From the NCBI GenBank assembly GCA_951812925.1, contig OX638372.1, positions 86,511,058 to 86,575,057 of the forward strand: a stretch of 64,000 nucleotides of DNA, written 5' to 3'. The notes beneath the pieces were generated by a model that was not told the origin of the DNA, did not search any database, and worked only from the letters and a program-made list of their open reading frames with translations. Numbering within the stretch: the stretch's first letter is position 1; each line of letters begins with the position of its first letter. Source of the DNA: Calliopum simillimum. Lineage: Eukaryota; Arthropoda; Insecta; Diptera; Lauxaniidae. Positions 44,110-55,500 of the stretch are shown one piece after another. A program made the position numbers and the translations under genes.

Positions 44110-46590
44110 AACCTTAGCGTGCAATTTCAACGCTATACTACTTTTGTTGCCTATCGATCTTTCGCCCAAGGAGTAGCCTACAAAACTATACTTAGGCTTA
44201 AAGGATCAGGAGGCTGCAAATATAGACCTTATGGGCACAGTAACATAGGTGACATCCAGAGTATTATTACTGATTACATGGTTTTCAAACTTTAAAGGGG
44301 GACATTTTTTTGGTCCCGTCTAGGGAATTCTGGAACTCTCGAGGTGACGATGCAGCAGAAATTATTAACGCTTACACAGATGGCTTTAAATCAGAAAATG
44401 GGGTTGGAGCCGGCTTCTATGAATCCAACTTACGCGAAGAACAATCATTTAAATTACCAGATGAATGCAGTATTTTCCAAGCGGAAATTTTCGCGATTAA
44501 CAAAGCGGTCGACTATCTTAAAGAAAAAGTAAACAATAAGCAAATTGCTTTGTACGTCGATAGTCAAGCCGTCTTAAAGGTCTTAATGCAACATGGTTTT
44601 TTCGCTGGTCGTTCTACAGTCACTAATTTGGCTGTTTTTTCTGACTTTTATCTGGCGGCTTTCTCAAACTGTTTACAAGTTGATACAATTTATACTGATT
44701 TTTCAAAGGCTTTTGACAAAGTCTCACATAAAGTTCTTATTGCTAAACTGTCAAAACTTGGATTTCACTCGAAAGTTTTGGATAATCGGTTGAATTTGGT
44801 GATTGTTGACAGTGTTAAATCCAGATCGTTCATAGCAAGCTCGGGAGTTCCTCAAGGTAGCATTTTGGGTCCACTTCTTTTTATATTATTTATAAATGAT
44901 ATTGGATTTTGTCTAAAGAATGCGAGTTTCTTACTCTATGCTGATGATCTAAAACTATTTTTTAAAATTAACAGTCCACTTCAAAATGATTTAAATAATT
45001 TGTTTGTTTGATGCTCTCGAAATCAATTATTTTTAAATATTGATAAGTGTTGCCATGTGTCTTTTGCAAACCTTCAACATATCTTCATATAAATTGAATT
45101 CTACTACTTTAAAATGTAAAAGTGAAGATTTAGATCTTGGCATTTTGCTCGATTCGAAATTTTCTTTTGTAAGCCACATAAATTACATCATTCCTAAATG
45201 CTATTCAATGTTGGCTTTTGTTAAGCGTAATAGTGATGAATTCTGTGATCCTCATACGTCAAAAGTATTGTATACTGCGTATGTTCGTTCGAAACTTGAA
45301 TATGCATCAGTTATTTGGTATCCATTATTCTTTGTGCACTCTAACAGATTAGAGCAGGTTTAAAAAAGGTTTCTGAAATCTGCGCTTAGATCTATTAGGT
45401 TTTCAGATACTGTGCCACCCTATACTGCAATCAAGGAGATTGATAGCCACTTTGATGTTTGTCTATGACATTATAACAAACCATATTGATTGTTCATATT
45501 TGCTTGAGCGAGTAACATTTAATGTTCCTTCTAGAACTTTGCGGCACTGCAATTTGTTTTCAATTCAGTTGTGTAGAATTAACTATTCATTAAATGCACC
45601 AATAACAAGGGCTCTTATTTAATTTAATAAAATTAATATAAATCATGATATAGATTTTTCGATCTCCAGGGATCTATTTAAGAATCAATTGATTAGTTTG
45701 TATTCTCGATAGTACACTCATTAATAAACAATTCAATTAATAATTCAGATATGTAACTTCCAAAGCTTTTATCTTAAGTATTGTTAAATAATCTTTATTT
45801 AATTAAATTGTTAATTTCATTTTAACTTGTAATTTTCTTAATTATTGCCTAGTCTGTAAGGAATTGTTTATCCAAAGACTTAATAAATAATAATAATAAT
45901 AATAAAAAAATCAGACAGTTTTAAATCAAAGACAGTTTTTCAACGTTATACCGATTTAACTTACCTCAGCGAAATAAATCAGGTATCTCTAAAGTAGGTG
46001 CCATCGCATTTCAAAATTTTGAGAAAAGAAAAGGCAGATCTATCAGCAAAAAATGGAGCTCTACAAGAAGCTCAGCCCATTAAAATTCCAGCCCCGCTAC
46101 AACATTTATTCTCTTTGAAGAACTCGCAATTGCTAACAGTAGCAAACAGACACTTGGAACAATCCCCTGATAGCGCTATAACAAAGCACTTTTGGCCTCG
46201 TTTTCACAAAGCAGAATATTCCAAATATATGCTATCCTTGACGCGGAGTGAGTGCAGTTTGCTGACCAGAATTGTGACTGGACTTTGTCTAATTGGGCAT
46301 CATGCTTTTAGATTGGGCATAGTCTGGAACAACGAGCCTGAAGAAGAAGAAACAATTGAACATCTTCTATGTCTCTGCCCTACTTTAGTAAAAACTAGAC
46401 TAAAATGCTTTGACAGCCACTCTTCAACTCCATAAAAGAACACACTAAAATTCACCTAAGTGACATTAAAAGATTCGCTGTACTGACAGAATCCTTCCTT
46501 TTAATAAGAGAGTTTGTGGTATCACTATGGACCCTTGTTGTCTATCAATGGCAGTATTGCCGCCACCCTAACCTAACCTAGCGTGCAATA
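44110..46590 (+). pseudogene. LOA/I-type LINE remnant (RNase H and C-terminal domain), interrupted
   Basis: The left part encodes KTILRLKGSGGCKYRPYGHS near 44175-44240. It continues with RNase H in frame from 44310: YTDGFKSENGVG (first acid), FQAEIFAINKAV, and YVDSQAVLK ending at 44579. The domain resumes after the inserted LINE at 45911 with SDSFKSKTVFQRYTDL, then SLK-stop-VPSHF, where TAG at 45995-45997 replaces the expected Trp of LKWVPSH. The C-terminal part (to 46432) has LLTRIVTGLCLIGHHAFRLG and EETIEHLLCLCPTL, the zinc-binding tail of LOA/I/Jockey-group LINEs. The 5' end is truncated, and the 3' end is near CTAACCTAACCTA at 46567. Confidence 0.7.
44580..45910 (+). pseudogene. Jockey/CR1-like LINE fragment inserted in the LOA/I-type LINE
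   Basis: The insert opens inside the reverse transcriptase (QHGFFAGRSTVTNL), continues with YTDFSKAFDKVSHKVL, GVPQGSILGPLLF and the catalytic YADD (about 44937-44948). It then breaks at a stop near 45010. A second frame at 45040-45363 carries LDSKFSFVSHINYI and YVRSKLEYASVIW, and a third at 45440-45622 the C-terminus. Frameshifts and stops make it dead. The 3' tail is an (AAT)n-plus-A run at about 45884-45910. The first 90 codons of the frame at 44310-45011 belong to the other LINE, so that frame is a chimera of two elements. Confidence 0.75.
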
Positions 46591-46914
46591 GGAATTTTCT
46601 GGATGGCATAAATTTACATACCAAAAAATTGGAAAAAAATTCAATAAAACTTGGAAGTGAAAATTATGTCTGCTAGAAATCGAGTAACCATCCTCAGAAT
46701 ATTCTGGATTGCAAATGCTCCCTATCGAGAAAGGAATATATATTCGATGTAAGGGCTACTGTATCTACCAAATAAAAAAATACACCTAAATTTTGAAGAA
46801 ATTTTTGTATCAAAATGGCACTACAGTGGCCTATGTGCCTAGTTTCAGTGTGAACCCTTAGCCAAGTGAGTCCTGAAGGCAACTACTAGTACTTTATTGC
46901 TAACAATTGTCTGA
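46591..46914. other. no gene recognised
   Basis: Short AT-rich spacer between the LINE remnant and a DINE-1-like copy. Nothing recognised. Confidence 0.4.
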
Positions 46915-47405
46915 GTCAAATTTGGTTCGATTATCTCAAAAAACGCTTTTTTAACGTTTTGAAGCATTTTCTTATAAGGGAGGTGCCACGCTCTCTTGTC
47001 TGAATTTGCTGAGTTTTTGTCAGAGCTTCCGCTTACAATTCTTAGTATTTATGTGTATTTTGGTTTCATTGTCGTGAAAAATACCCCTAAAGTTGCATTT
47101 TGAATATATTTTTTGTATGGGCGGTAGGCGTGTCTGTTGACCGATTTTGCTCATTTTCAATCCCACGAGTAAACTTTGACAACGGAGGTAGAGTACCAAA
47201 TTTCATTGCATTATCTTGCTCAGTTTTTTCCAAAAAATGTATTTCCACACACAGCCAGTCAGCCACCCAACCAGCTAGCCAGACAGACGGAAATGGCTTT
47301 ATCGACTCGGGAGGTGAAGAATATATATACTTTTCTATATCTGCCAAGCCTCCAAGCGTTACAAACGGCAAGACAAAGTGAATATACCCTGGGAGTAGGG
47401 TATAA
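46915..47405 (-). mobile_element. INE-1/DINE-1-like element, copy F, 3' truncated
   Basis: The plus strand shows ATGGGCGGTAGGCGTGTC, CAGACAGACGG, AAGAATATATATACTTTTC and the end CCCTGGGAGTAGGGTATAAA. The GGCC hairpin end is absent, so the element is truncated on the left. Confidence 0.7.
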
Positions 47406-47899
47406 AAAAGTTATCGATACATCATTATAAATTTTGTGTAATTGGATTCTGGAACACCTTAAATTTTGGAACATGGCTGGTAAACTAAATTTTATAGAAA
47501 CCCAATGATCTAATTTTTGTAATATTAATCTTTAATAATTTTTGAGAAAATTTTTATTTTTCCGCTCGAAAACATACGATTGCAGCTTTTGCCATCTTTG
47601 CACAGATATAGATTACAAAATACACGAGACTTGTTCGGATGCCCGCTCGTCATCTGAGCAGTGGTTTCTAGAGTTTGACTGTAGTTGGAAATTATCTTAA
47701 TATAACTTTCGAAATTAGTGACGCCAGCTTTTCTTGGAATTTTAGTCTTTATTTTTTAACTAATCTAAAGTAAACATTTTAAGACTTGGCCCACGAATAA
47801 AAATAATGGCTCCATGTAAAACTATAAAAGTTGCCTTAAGGTTCTCTTTCTAGATGCGCAGTTTTTATATCAATAAAGGCCAAAACTAGACAAAGTGAG
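47406..47899. other. no gene recognised
   Basis: Unique AT-rich spacer that ends at the target duplication of the foldback element. Confidence 0.4.
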
Positions 47900-47908
47900 C
47901 TTTTATTA

Positions 47909-48330
47909 AGCTGTGTGAACTTGGCACCCAAGTTTAACAAAAAATGATTTTTTTTTTATAAATCGATAGCATATTTGTTGTAGATGTTTGTAGTGATTTG
48001 CATATCGTTTGTAGTTTAACGGTTTTCGAGAAATCGAAGTTTGAAAAAAACGTTAGCACCCCACTTTTGAAATCGGTAAAACTGAAAACGCAGTTTCGTT
48101 TGAAATCGTTTGTAGATGTTTGTAGTGATCTTCATTTCCATTTTGGGCCAACCGTTTTTGAGATATCGAAGTTTAAAAAAAAAGTTAGCCCCCCACATTT
48201 CGGAATCATAAAACTGAAAAAGCAGTTTTATTTGCAACCGTTTGTAGTTGTTTGTAGTGATTTTCCTTTCGTTTGTAGTTCAAAGGATAAAAAGTTACAA
48301 ACGATTTTCTAAAACTCGAAACCGGTTTTT
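47909..48330 (+). repeat. left terminal domain of the foldback element
   Basis: About 420 bp with a looser period of about 130 bp marked by GTTTGTAGTGAT near 47989, 48118 and 48250. It is mirrored by 59330-59786. The frame at 47998-48312 stays open because this period is close to a multiple of three, and it has an antisense-mirrored counterpart at 59383-59628. I regard it as repeat-driven, not a gene. Confidence 0.8.
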
Positions 48331-50545
48331 TTTAATATTGAATTGACCCAAAAACTAAGTATGCAGTTCGCTTAACAATCGTTTGTAGTCGTAGAAAAAC
48401 ACTTTTTTTTCGTTCGTTGTTCAAAGAATAAAAAACTACAAACGATTTTCTAAAATTTGAAACGGTTATTTTTGAAATATTAATTTTATCCAAAATCCAA
48501 GTATGCAGTTCGCTTAACAATCGTTTGTAGTCGTAGAAAAACACTTTCTTTTTGTTTGTAGTTCAAAGAATAAAAAACTACAAACGATTTTCTAAAATTT
48601 GAAACGGTTATTTTTGAAGTATTAATTTCATCCAAAATCCAAGTATGCAGTTCGCTTTACAATTGTTTGTAGTCGTAGAAAAACACTTTCTTTTTGTTTG
48701 CAGTTCAAAGAATAAAAAACTACAAACGATTTTCTAAAATTTGAAACGGTTATTTTTGAAGCATTAATTTTACCTAAAATCCAAGTATGCAGTTCGCTTA
48801 ACAATCATTTGTAGTCGTAGAAAAACACTTTCTTTTCGTTTGTAGTTCAAAGAATAAAAAACTACAAACGATTTTTTAAAATTTGAAACGGTTATCTTTG
48901 AAATATTAATTTTACCTAAAATCCAAGTTTGCAGTTCGCTTCAGAATCGTTTGTAGTCGTAGAAAAACATTATCCTTTCGTTTGTAGTTCAAAGAATAAA
49001 AAACTACAAACTATTTTTTAAAATTTGAAACGGTTATCTTTGAAATATTAATTTTACCTAAAATCCAAGTTTGCAGTTCGCTTCAGAATCGTTTGTAGTC
49101 GTAGAAAAACATTTTGCTTTCGTTTGTAGTTCAAAGAATAAAAAACTACAAACGATTTTTTAAAATTTGAAACGGTTATCTTTGAAATATTAATTTTACC
49201 TAAAATCCAAGTTTGCAGTTCGCTTCAGAATCATTTGTAGTCGTAGAAAAACATTATGCTTTCGTTTGTAGTTCAAAGAATAAAAAACTACAAACGATTT
49301 TTTAAAATTTGAAACGGTTATCTTTGAAATATTAATTTTACTTAAAATCCAAGTTTGCAGTTCGCTTCAGAATCATTTGTAGTCATAGAAAAACATTTCG
49401 CTTTCGTTTGTAGTTCAAACAATAAAAAACTACAAACGATTTTTTAAAATTTGAAACGGTTATCTTTGAAATATTAATTTTACCTAAAATCCAAGTTTGC
49501 AGTTCGCTTCAGAATCGTTTGTATTCGTAGAAAAACATTTTGCTTTCGTTTTTAGTTCAAAGAATAAAAAACTACAAACGATTTTTTAAAATTTGAAACG
49601 GTTATCTTTGAAATATTAATTTTACCTAAAATCCAAGTTTGCAGTTCGCTTCAGAATCGTTTGTAGTCGTAGAAAAACATTTTCCTTTCGTTTGTAGTTC
49701 AAAGAATAAAAAACTACAAACGATTTTTTAAAATTTGAAACGGTTATCTTTGAAATATTAATTTTACCTAAAATCCAAGTTTGCAGTTCGCTTCAGAATC
49801 GTTTGTAGTCGTAGAAAAACATTTTCCTTTCGTTTGTAGTTAAAAGAATAAAAAACTACAAACGATTTTTTAAAATTTGAAACGATTATCTTTGAAATAT
49901 TAATTTTACCTAAAATCCAAGTTTGCAGTTCGCTTCAGAATCGTTTGTAGTCGTAGAAAAACATTTTGCTTTCGTTTGTAGTTCAAAGAATAAAAAACTA
50001 CAAACGATTTTTTAAAATTTGAAACGGTTATCTTTGAAATATTAATTTTACCTAAAATCCAAGTTTGCAGTTCGCTTCAGAATCGTTTGTCGTCCTAGAA
50101 AAACATTTTCCTTTCGTTTGTAGTTCAAAGAATAAAAAACTACAAACGGTTTTTTAAAATTTGAAACGGTTATCTTTGAAATATTAATTTTACCTAAAAT
50201 CCAAGTTTGCAGTTCGCTTCAGAATCGTTTGTAGTCGTAGAAAAACATTTTACTTTTGTTTGTAGTTCAAAGAATAAAAAACTACAAACGATTTTTTAAA
50301 ATTTGAAACGGTTATCTTTGAAATATTAATTTTACCTAAAATCCAAGTTTGCAGTTCGCTTCAGAATCGTTTGTAGTCGTAGAAAAACATTTCGCTTTCG
50401 TTTGTAGTTCAAAGAATAAAAAACTACAAACGATTTTTTAAAATTTGAAACGGTTATCTTTGAAATATTAATTTTACTTAAAATCCAAGTTTGCAGTTCG
50501 CTTCAGAATCGTTTGTAGTCATAGAAAACATTTTCCTTTTGTTTG
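48331..50545 (+). repeat. left arm: about 15 tandem 142-bp hairpin units
   Basis: TCAAAGAATAAAAAACTAC recurs every 142 bases from 48421 to 50409. Each unit contains a perfect 11-bp stem, CGTTTGTAGTT with AACTACAAACG around a 12-base loop, then AAAATTTGAAACGGTTATC, a TTAATTTTACC stretch, AATCCAAGTTTGCAGTTCGC and a third CGTTTGTAG. The outermost units (48421-48900) are most diverged, and the inner ones are nearly identical. Confidence 0.92.
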
Positions 50546-50811
50546 GTTGTACGTATGTAGTTGAAACAAAGCAAACGTTATTGTTACAAAAGAACTGGGC
50601 AAAGCGCAGTCAGCGTAGAATTTCTCGGAACTACGATACTCATCAAAAAATGTTTTTGTTGAGGTTTGAATTGAAATATTCACTTTAAATCCAACTATGC
50701 AATTTGTTTTAGAATCGTTTGTAGTTGTAGCAAAACGTTTTTTCATTTGTAGTTTATAAAATAGAAAGCTACAAACGATTTTTAAAACTTAAAGCGGCTA
50801 TTTTTGAAATA

Positions 50812-51129
50812 CAGTGAACTCGCGATATTATTAACATTTCAACATATGAACATCCCAATAAATGAGCACTTTTCGTACAAAATATGAACTTCCTTCAAAA
50901 GCCCTAAAATATGAAGATAATTTTTTTGTCTAAAGTTTGTTTTGAGTTTAGAAATAAAAAGATATTTTTTTCGAAATTATTGAAACTTAATTATTTTTTT
51001 TTTAATTCATACGCCTTTTTAAATATAAACAAAATAGTAGTTATATTATCGCGAGCACACTGCAATTCGTTAATATGAACATTCTCGCAAAAACGATTTT
51101 AATTAGTTCATATTATCGTGGGCCAACTG
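50812..51129. mobile_element. 318-bp pogo-like MITE inside the foldback element
   Basis: It is flanked by TA (50810-50811 and 51130-51131). The ends are CAGTGAACTCGCGATA and, reversed, CAGTTGGCCCACGATAATA. CAGT-starting ends with a CGATA-type body and TA duplication fit pogo/Tigger-type MITEs. It interrupts a degenerate 142-bp unit. Confidence 0.65.
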
Positions 51130-51748
51130 TAAAATTTTTTCGTAAATTCCAAGTATGGAAATCCTATTAGAATCATTTGTAGTCGTAGCAAAACATTTTT
51201 TTAGCGTTTGTGGTTCAATCAAAGCTAGCGTAACTGAGCCAAACGCAGTCAGCGAGGAATTTTTCGGAACTACAACACCCATCCAAAGATGTTTTTGTTG
51301 GTTTTTGGATTGAAATATTGAATTCACTTTAAATACAATTATGCAATTTGTTTTAGAATCGTTTGTACACAGTAAAAAATTAAAGATTAATTTTGATTCC
51401 ATTCGGTATTGATTTTAAACTGTTTTGGTATTAAATTGAAAATTTATTCAAAACAAGGTTGAAATTTCGTCCGGTAGGTTTTAGTGTTATCACAAAAAGG
51501 AATTGCTTTTAAACCATTTAGTTTTTTAAATTTTGTAGTACCAAAGTGGCTTAAAAACAATCCTAAATGACTTTAAATTCAAAAAACTAATCATTTTTAG
51601 ATTTAAAATAAGTCCAAGAAACGTATTAAAATATTCTCTGCGCCAATTGTAATACTTTTGGTTTGAAACTTATGCCATCAAAGTTTTAATTTATAGTACA
51701 GTAAAGTTGTCAAAAAATGTATGAAGACCTAGGAAAAATTGCGCACTG

Positions 51749-52562
51749 CAATTTTTTTTGCTTAATGTTTTTAGGACTACTATAAAAGCTTAACGTCAAA
51801 AAGGTGACCTCCCCACCCTTGCGCATTAGCCGACATCTTGAAATATGTTTGATTCAATTTATCTCGGACAATAAAATTCTACGTTATTTTGATCTCGGAC
51901 GCGATATCCATAAGTTGATATTTTGGGCGGTAGAGGCCGCCAAAGTTACAAAAAATCAGTTTTTTCGATTTGCACCCACTGGGTGTTGATTTTTCAAAAA
52001 GTTGTGATGATATAATTTGTAGCGCTTGCAAAAGCAAGCGAAATAATTTTTAAATGAAATCATTATCTCAATTGGTTCTCGAGTTATAGTAAGTAAAAAT
52101 GTAAAAATTGCAGTGCGCAATTTTTAAATAAAATGATTATCTCAATTGGTTCTCGAGTTATTACAAGTTAAAAATAAAATGCGTGCAAAAAATTTATTGT
52201 TTATGTATTTGAACATTGATCACATAATACTTAATAACTCGAGAACCAATTGAGATAATCACTTCATTTAAAATTTATTTTGCTTGTTTTTGCAAGTGCT
52301 ACAAATTATGTTATCATAATTTTTTGAAAAATCAACACCCAGTGGGTGCAAATGGAAAAAACTGATTTTTTGCAACTTTGGCGGCCTCTACCCTCAAAAT
52401 ATAAACTTATGGATATCGCGTCCGAGATCAAAAAAACGTAGAATTTTATTGTCCGAGATAAAATGAATCAAACATATTTCAAGATGTCGGCTAAGGCGCA
52501 AGGTTGGGGAGGTTACCTTTTTGACGTTAAGTGGTCCTAAAAACATTAAGCAAAAAAAAATT
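51749..52562. repeat. 814-bp palindrome at the centre of the foldback element
   Basis: The left arm holds GCTTAATGTTTTTAGGAC, AACGTCAAAAAGGTGACC and CACCCACTGGGTGTTGAT; the right arm holds their complements in reverse order. ATCTCAATTGGTTCTCGAGT occurs twice on the left (about 52067 and 52139) and once reversed near 52235. The arms are not made of the 142-bp unit, so this is a separate module or a nested MITE. Confidence 0.75.
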
Positions 52563-55500
52563 TCAAATTTTAAAAAATCGTTTGTAGTTTTTTATTCTTT
52601 GAACTACAAACGAAAGGAAAATGTTTTTCTACGACTACAAACGATTCTGAAGCGAACTGCAAACTTGGATTTTAGGTAAAATTAATATTTCAAAGATAAC
52701 CGTTTCAAATTTTAAGAAATCGTTTGTAGTTTTTTATTCTTTGAACTACAAACGAAAGGAAAATGTTTTTCTACGACTACAAACGATTCTGAAGTGAACT
52801 GCATACTTGGATTTTAGGTAAAATTAATATTTCAAAGATAACCGTTTCAAATTTTAAGAAATCGTTTGTAGTTTTTTATTCTTTGAACTACAAACGAAAG
52901 AAAAATGTTTTTCTACGACTACAAACGATTCTGAAGCGAACTGCAAACTTGGATTTTAGGTAAAATTAATATTTCAAAGATAACCGTTTTAAATTTTAAA
53001 AAATCGTTTGTAGTTTTTTATTCTTTTAACTACAAACGAAAGGAAAATGTTTTTCTACCACTACAAACGATTCTGAAGCGAACTGCAAACTTGGATTTTA
53101 GGTAAAATTAATATTTCAAAGATAACCGTTTCAAATTTTAAAAAATCGTTTGTAGTTTTTTATTCTTTGAACTACAAACGAAAGCAAAATGTTTTTCTAC
53201 GACTACAAACGATTCTGAAGCGAACTGCAAACTTGGATTTTAGGTAAAATTAATATTTCAAAGATAACCGTTTTAAATTTTAAAAAATCGTTTGTAGTTT
53301 TTTATTCTTTTAACTACAAACGAAAGGAAAATGTTTTTCTACGACTACAAACGATTCTGAAGCGAACTGCAAACTTGGATTTTAGGTAAAACTAATATTT
53401 CAAAGATAACCGTTTCAAATTTTAAGAAATCGTTTGTAGTTTTTTATTCTTTGAACTACAAACGAAAGAAAAATGTTTTTCTACGACTACAAACGATTCT
53501 GAAGTGAACTGCAAACTTGGATTTTAGGTAAAATTAATATTTCAAAGATAACCGTTTCAAATTTTAAAAAATCGTTTGTAGTTTTTTATTCTTTGAACTA
53601 CAAACGAAAGGAAAATGTTTTTCTACGACTACAAACGATTCTGAAGCGAACTGCAAACTTGGATTTTAGGTAAAATTAATATTTCAAAGATAACCGTTTC
53701 AAATTTTAAGAAATCGTTTGTAGTTTTTTATTCTTTGAACTACAAACGAAAGGAAAATGTTTTTCTACGACTACAAACGATTCTGAAGTGAACTGCATAC
53801 TTGGATTTCAGGAAAAATTAATATTTCAAAGATAACCGTTTCAAATTTTAAGAAATCGTTTGTAGTTTTTTATTCTTTGAACTACAAACGAAAGAAAAAT
53901 GTTTTTCTACGACTACAAACGATTCTGAAGCGAACTGCAAACTTGGATTTTAGGTAAAATTAATATTTCAAAGATAACCGTTTTAAATTTTAAAAAATCG
54001 TTTGTAGTTTTTTATTCTTTTAACTACAAACGAAAGGAAAATGTTTTTCTACCACTACAAACGATTCTGAAGCGAACTGCAAACTTGGATTTTAGGTAAA
54101 ATTAATATTTCAAAGATAACCGTTTCAAATTTTAAAAAATCGTTTGTAGTTTTTTATTCTTTGAACTACAAACGAAAGCAAAATGTTTTTCTACGACTAC
54201 AAACGATTCTGAAGCGAACTGCAAACTTGGATTTTAGGTAAAATTAATATTTCAAGGATAACCGTTTTAAATTTTAAAAAATCGTTTGTAGTTTTTTATT
54301 CTTTTAACTACAAACGAAAGGAAAATGTTTTTCTACGACTACAAACGATTCTGAAGCGAACTGCAAACTTGGATTTTAGGTAAAACTAATATTTCAAAGA
54401 TAACCGTTTCAAATTTTAAGAAATCGTTTGTAGTTTTTTATTCTTTGAACTACAAACAAAAGGAAAATGTTTTTCTACGACTACAAACGATTCTGAAGTG
54501 AACTGCATACTTGGATTTTAGGTAAAATTAATATTTGAAAGATAACCGTTTCAAATTTTAAAAAACCGTTTGTAGTTTTTTATTCTTTGAACTACAAACG
54601 AAAGGAAAATGTTTTTCTACGACTACAAACGATTCCGAAGCGAACTGCAAACTTGGATTTTAGGTAAAATTAATATTTCAAAGATAACCGTTTCAAATTT
54701 TAAAAAATCGTTTGTAGTTTTTTATTCTTTGAACTACAAACGAAAGGAAAATGTTTTTCTACGACTACAAACGATTCCGAAGCGAACTGCAAACTTGGAT
54801 TTTAGGTAAAATTAATATTTCAAAGATAACCGTTTCAAATTTTAAAAAATCGTTCGTAGTTTTTTATTCTTTGAACTACAAACGAAAGAAAAATGTTTTT
54901 CTACGACTACAAACGATTCTGAAGCGAACTGCAAACTTGGATTTTAGGTAAAACTAATATTTCAAAGATAACCGTTTTAAATTTTAAAAAATCGTTTGTA
55001 GTTTTTTATTCTTTTAACTACAAACGAAAGGAAAATGTTTTTCTACGACTACAAACGATTCTGAAGCGAACTGCAAACTTGGATTTTAGGTAAAACTAAT
55101 ATTTCAAAGATAACCGTTTCAAATTTTAAGAAATCGTTTGTAGTTTTTTATTCTTTGAACTAGAAACGAAAGGAAAATGTTTTTCTACGACTACAAACGA
55201 TTCTGAAGCGAACTGCAAACTTGGATTTTAGGTAAAATTAATATTTCAAAGATAACCGTTTCAAATTTTAAAAAATCGTTTGTAGTTTTTTATTCTTTGA
55301 ACTACAAACGAAAGAAAAATGTTTTTCTACGACTACAAACGATTCTGAAGCGAACTGCAAACTTGGATTTTAGGTAAAATTAATATTTCAAAGATAACCG
55401 TTTCAAATTTTAAAAAATCGTTTGTAGTTTTTTATTCTTTTAACTACAAACGAGAGGAAAATGTTTTTCTACGACTACAAACGATTTTGAAGCGAACTGC

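Noticed and set aside
47998..48312. 104-codon frame in the foldback terminal domain, echoed at 59383-59628
   Set aside because: It is open because the local period is near a multiple of three; the predicted protein simply repeats itself and has no domain.
54609..54951. Repeated 66-codon open frames in the satellite arms
   Set aside because: They recur with the 142-bp unit, which is not a multiple of three, and shift frame from unit to unit. They are by-products of the repeat.
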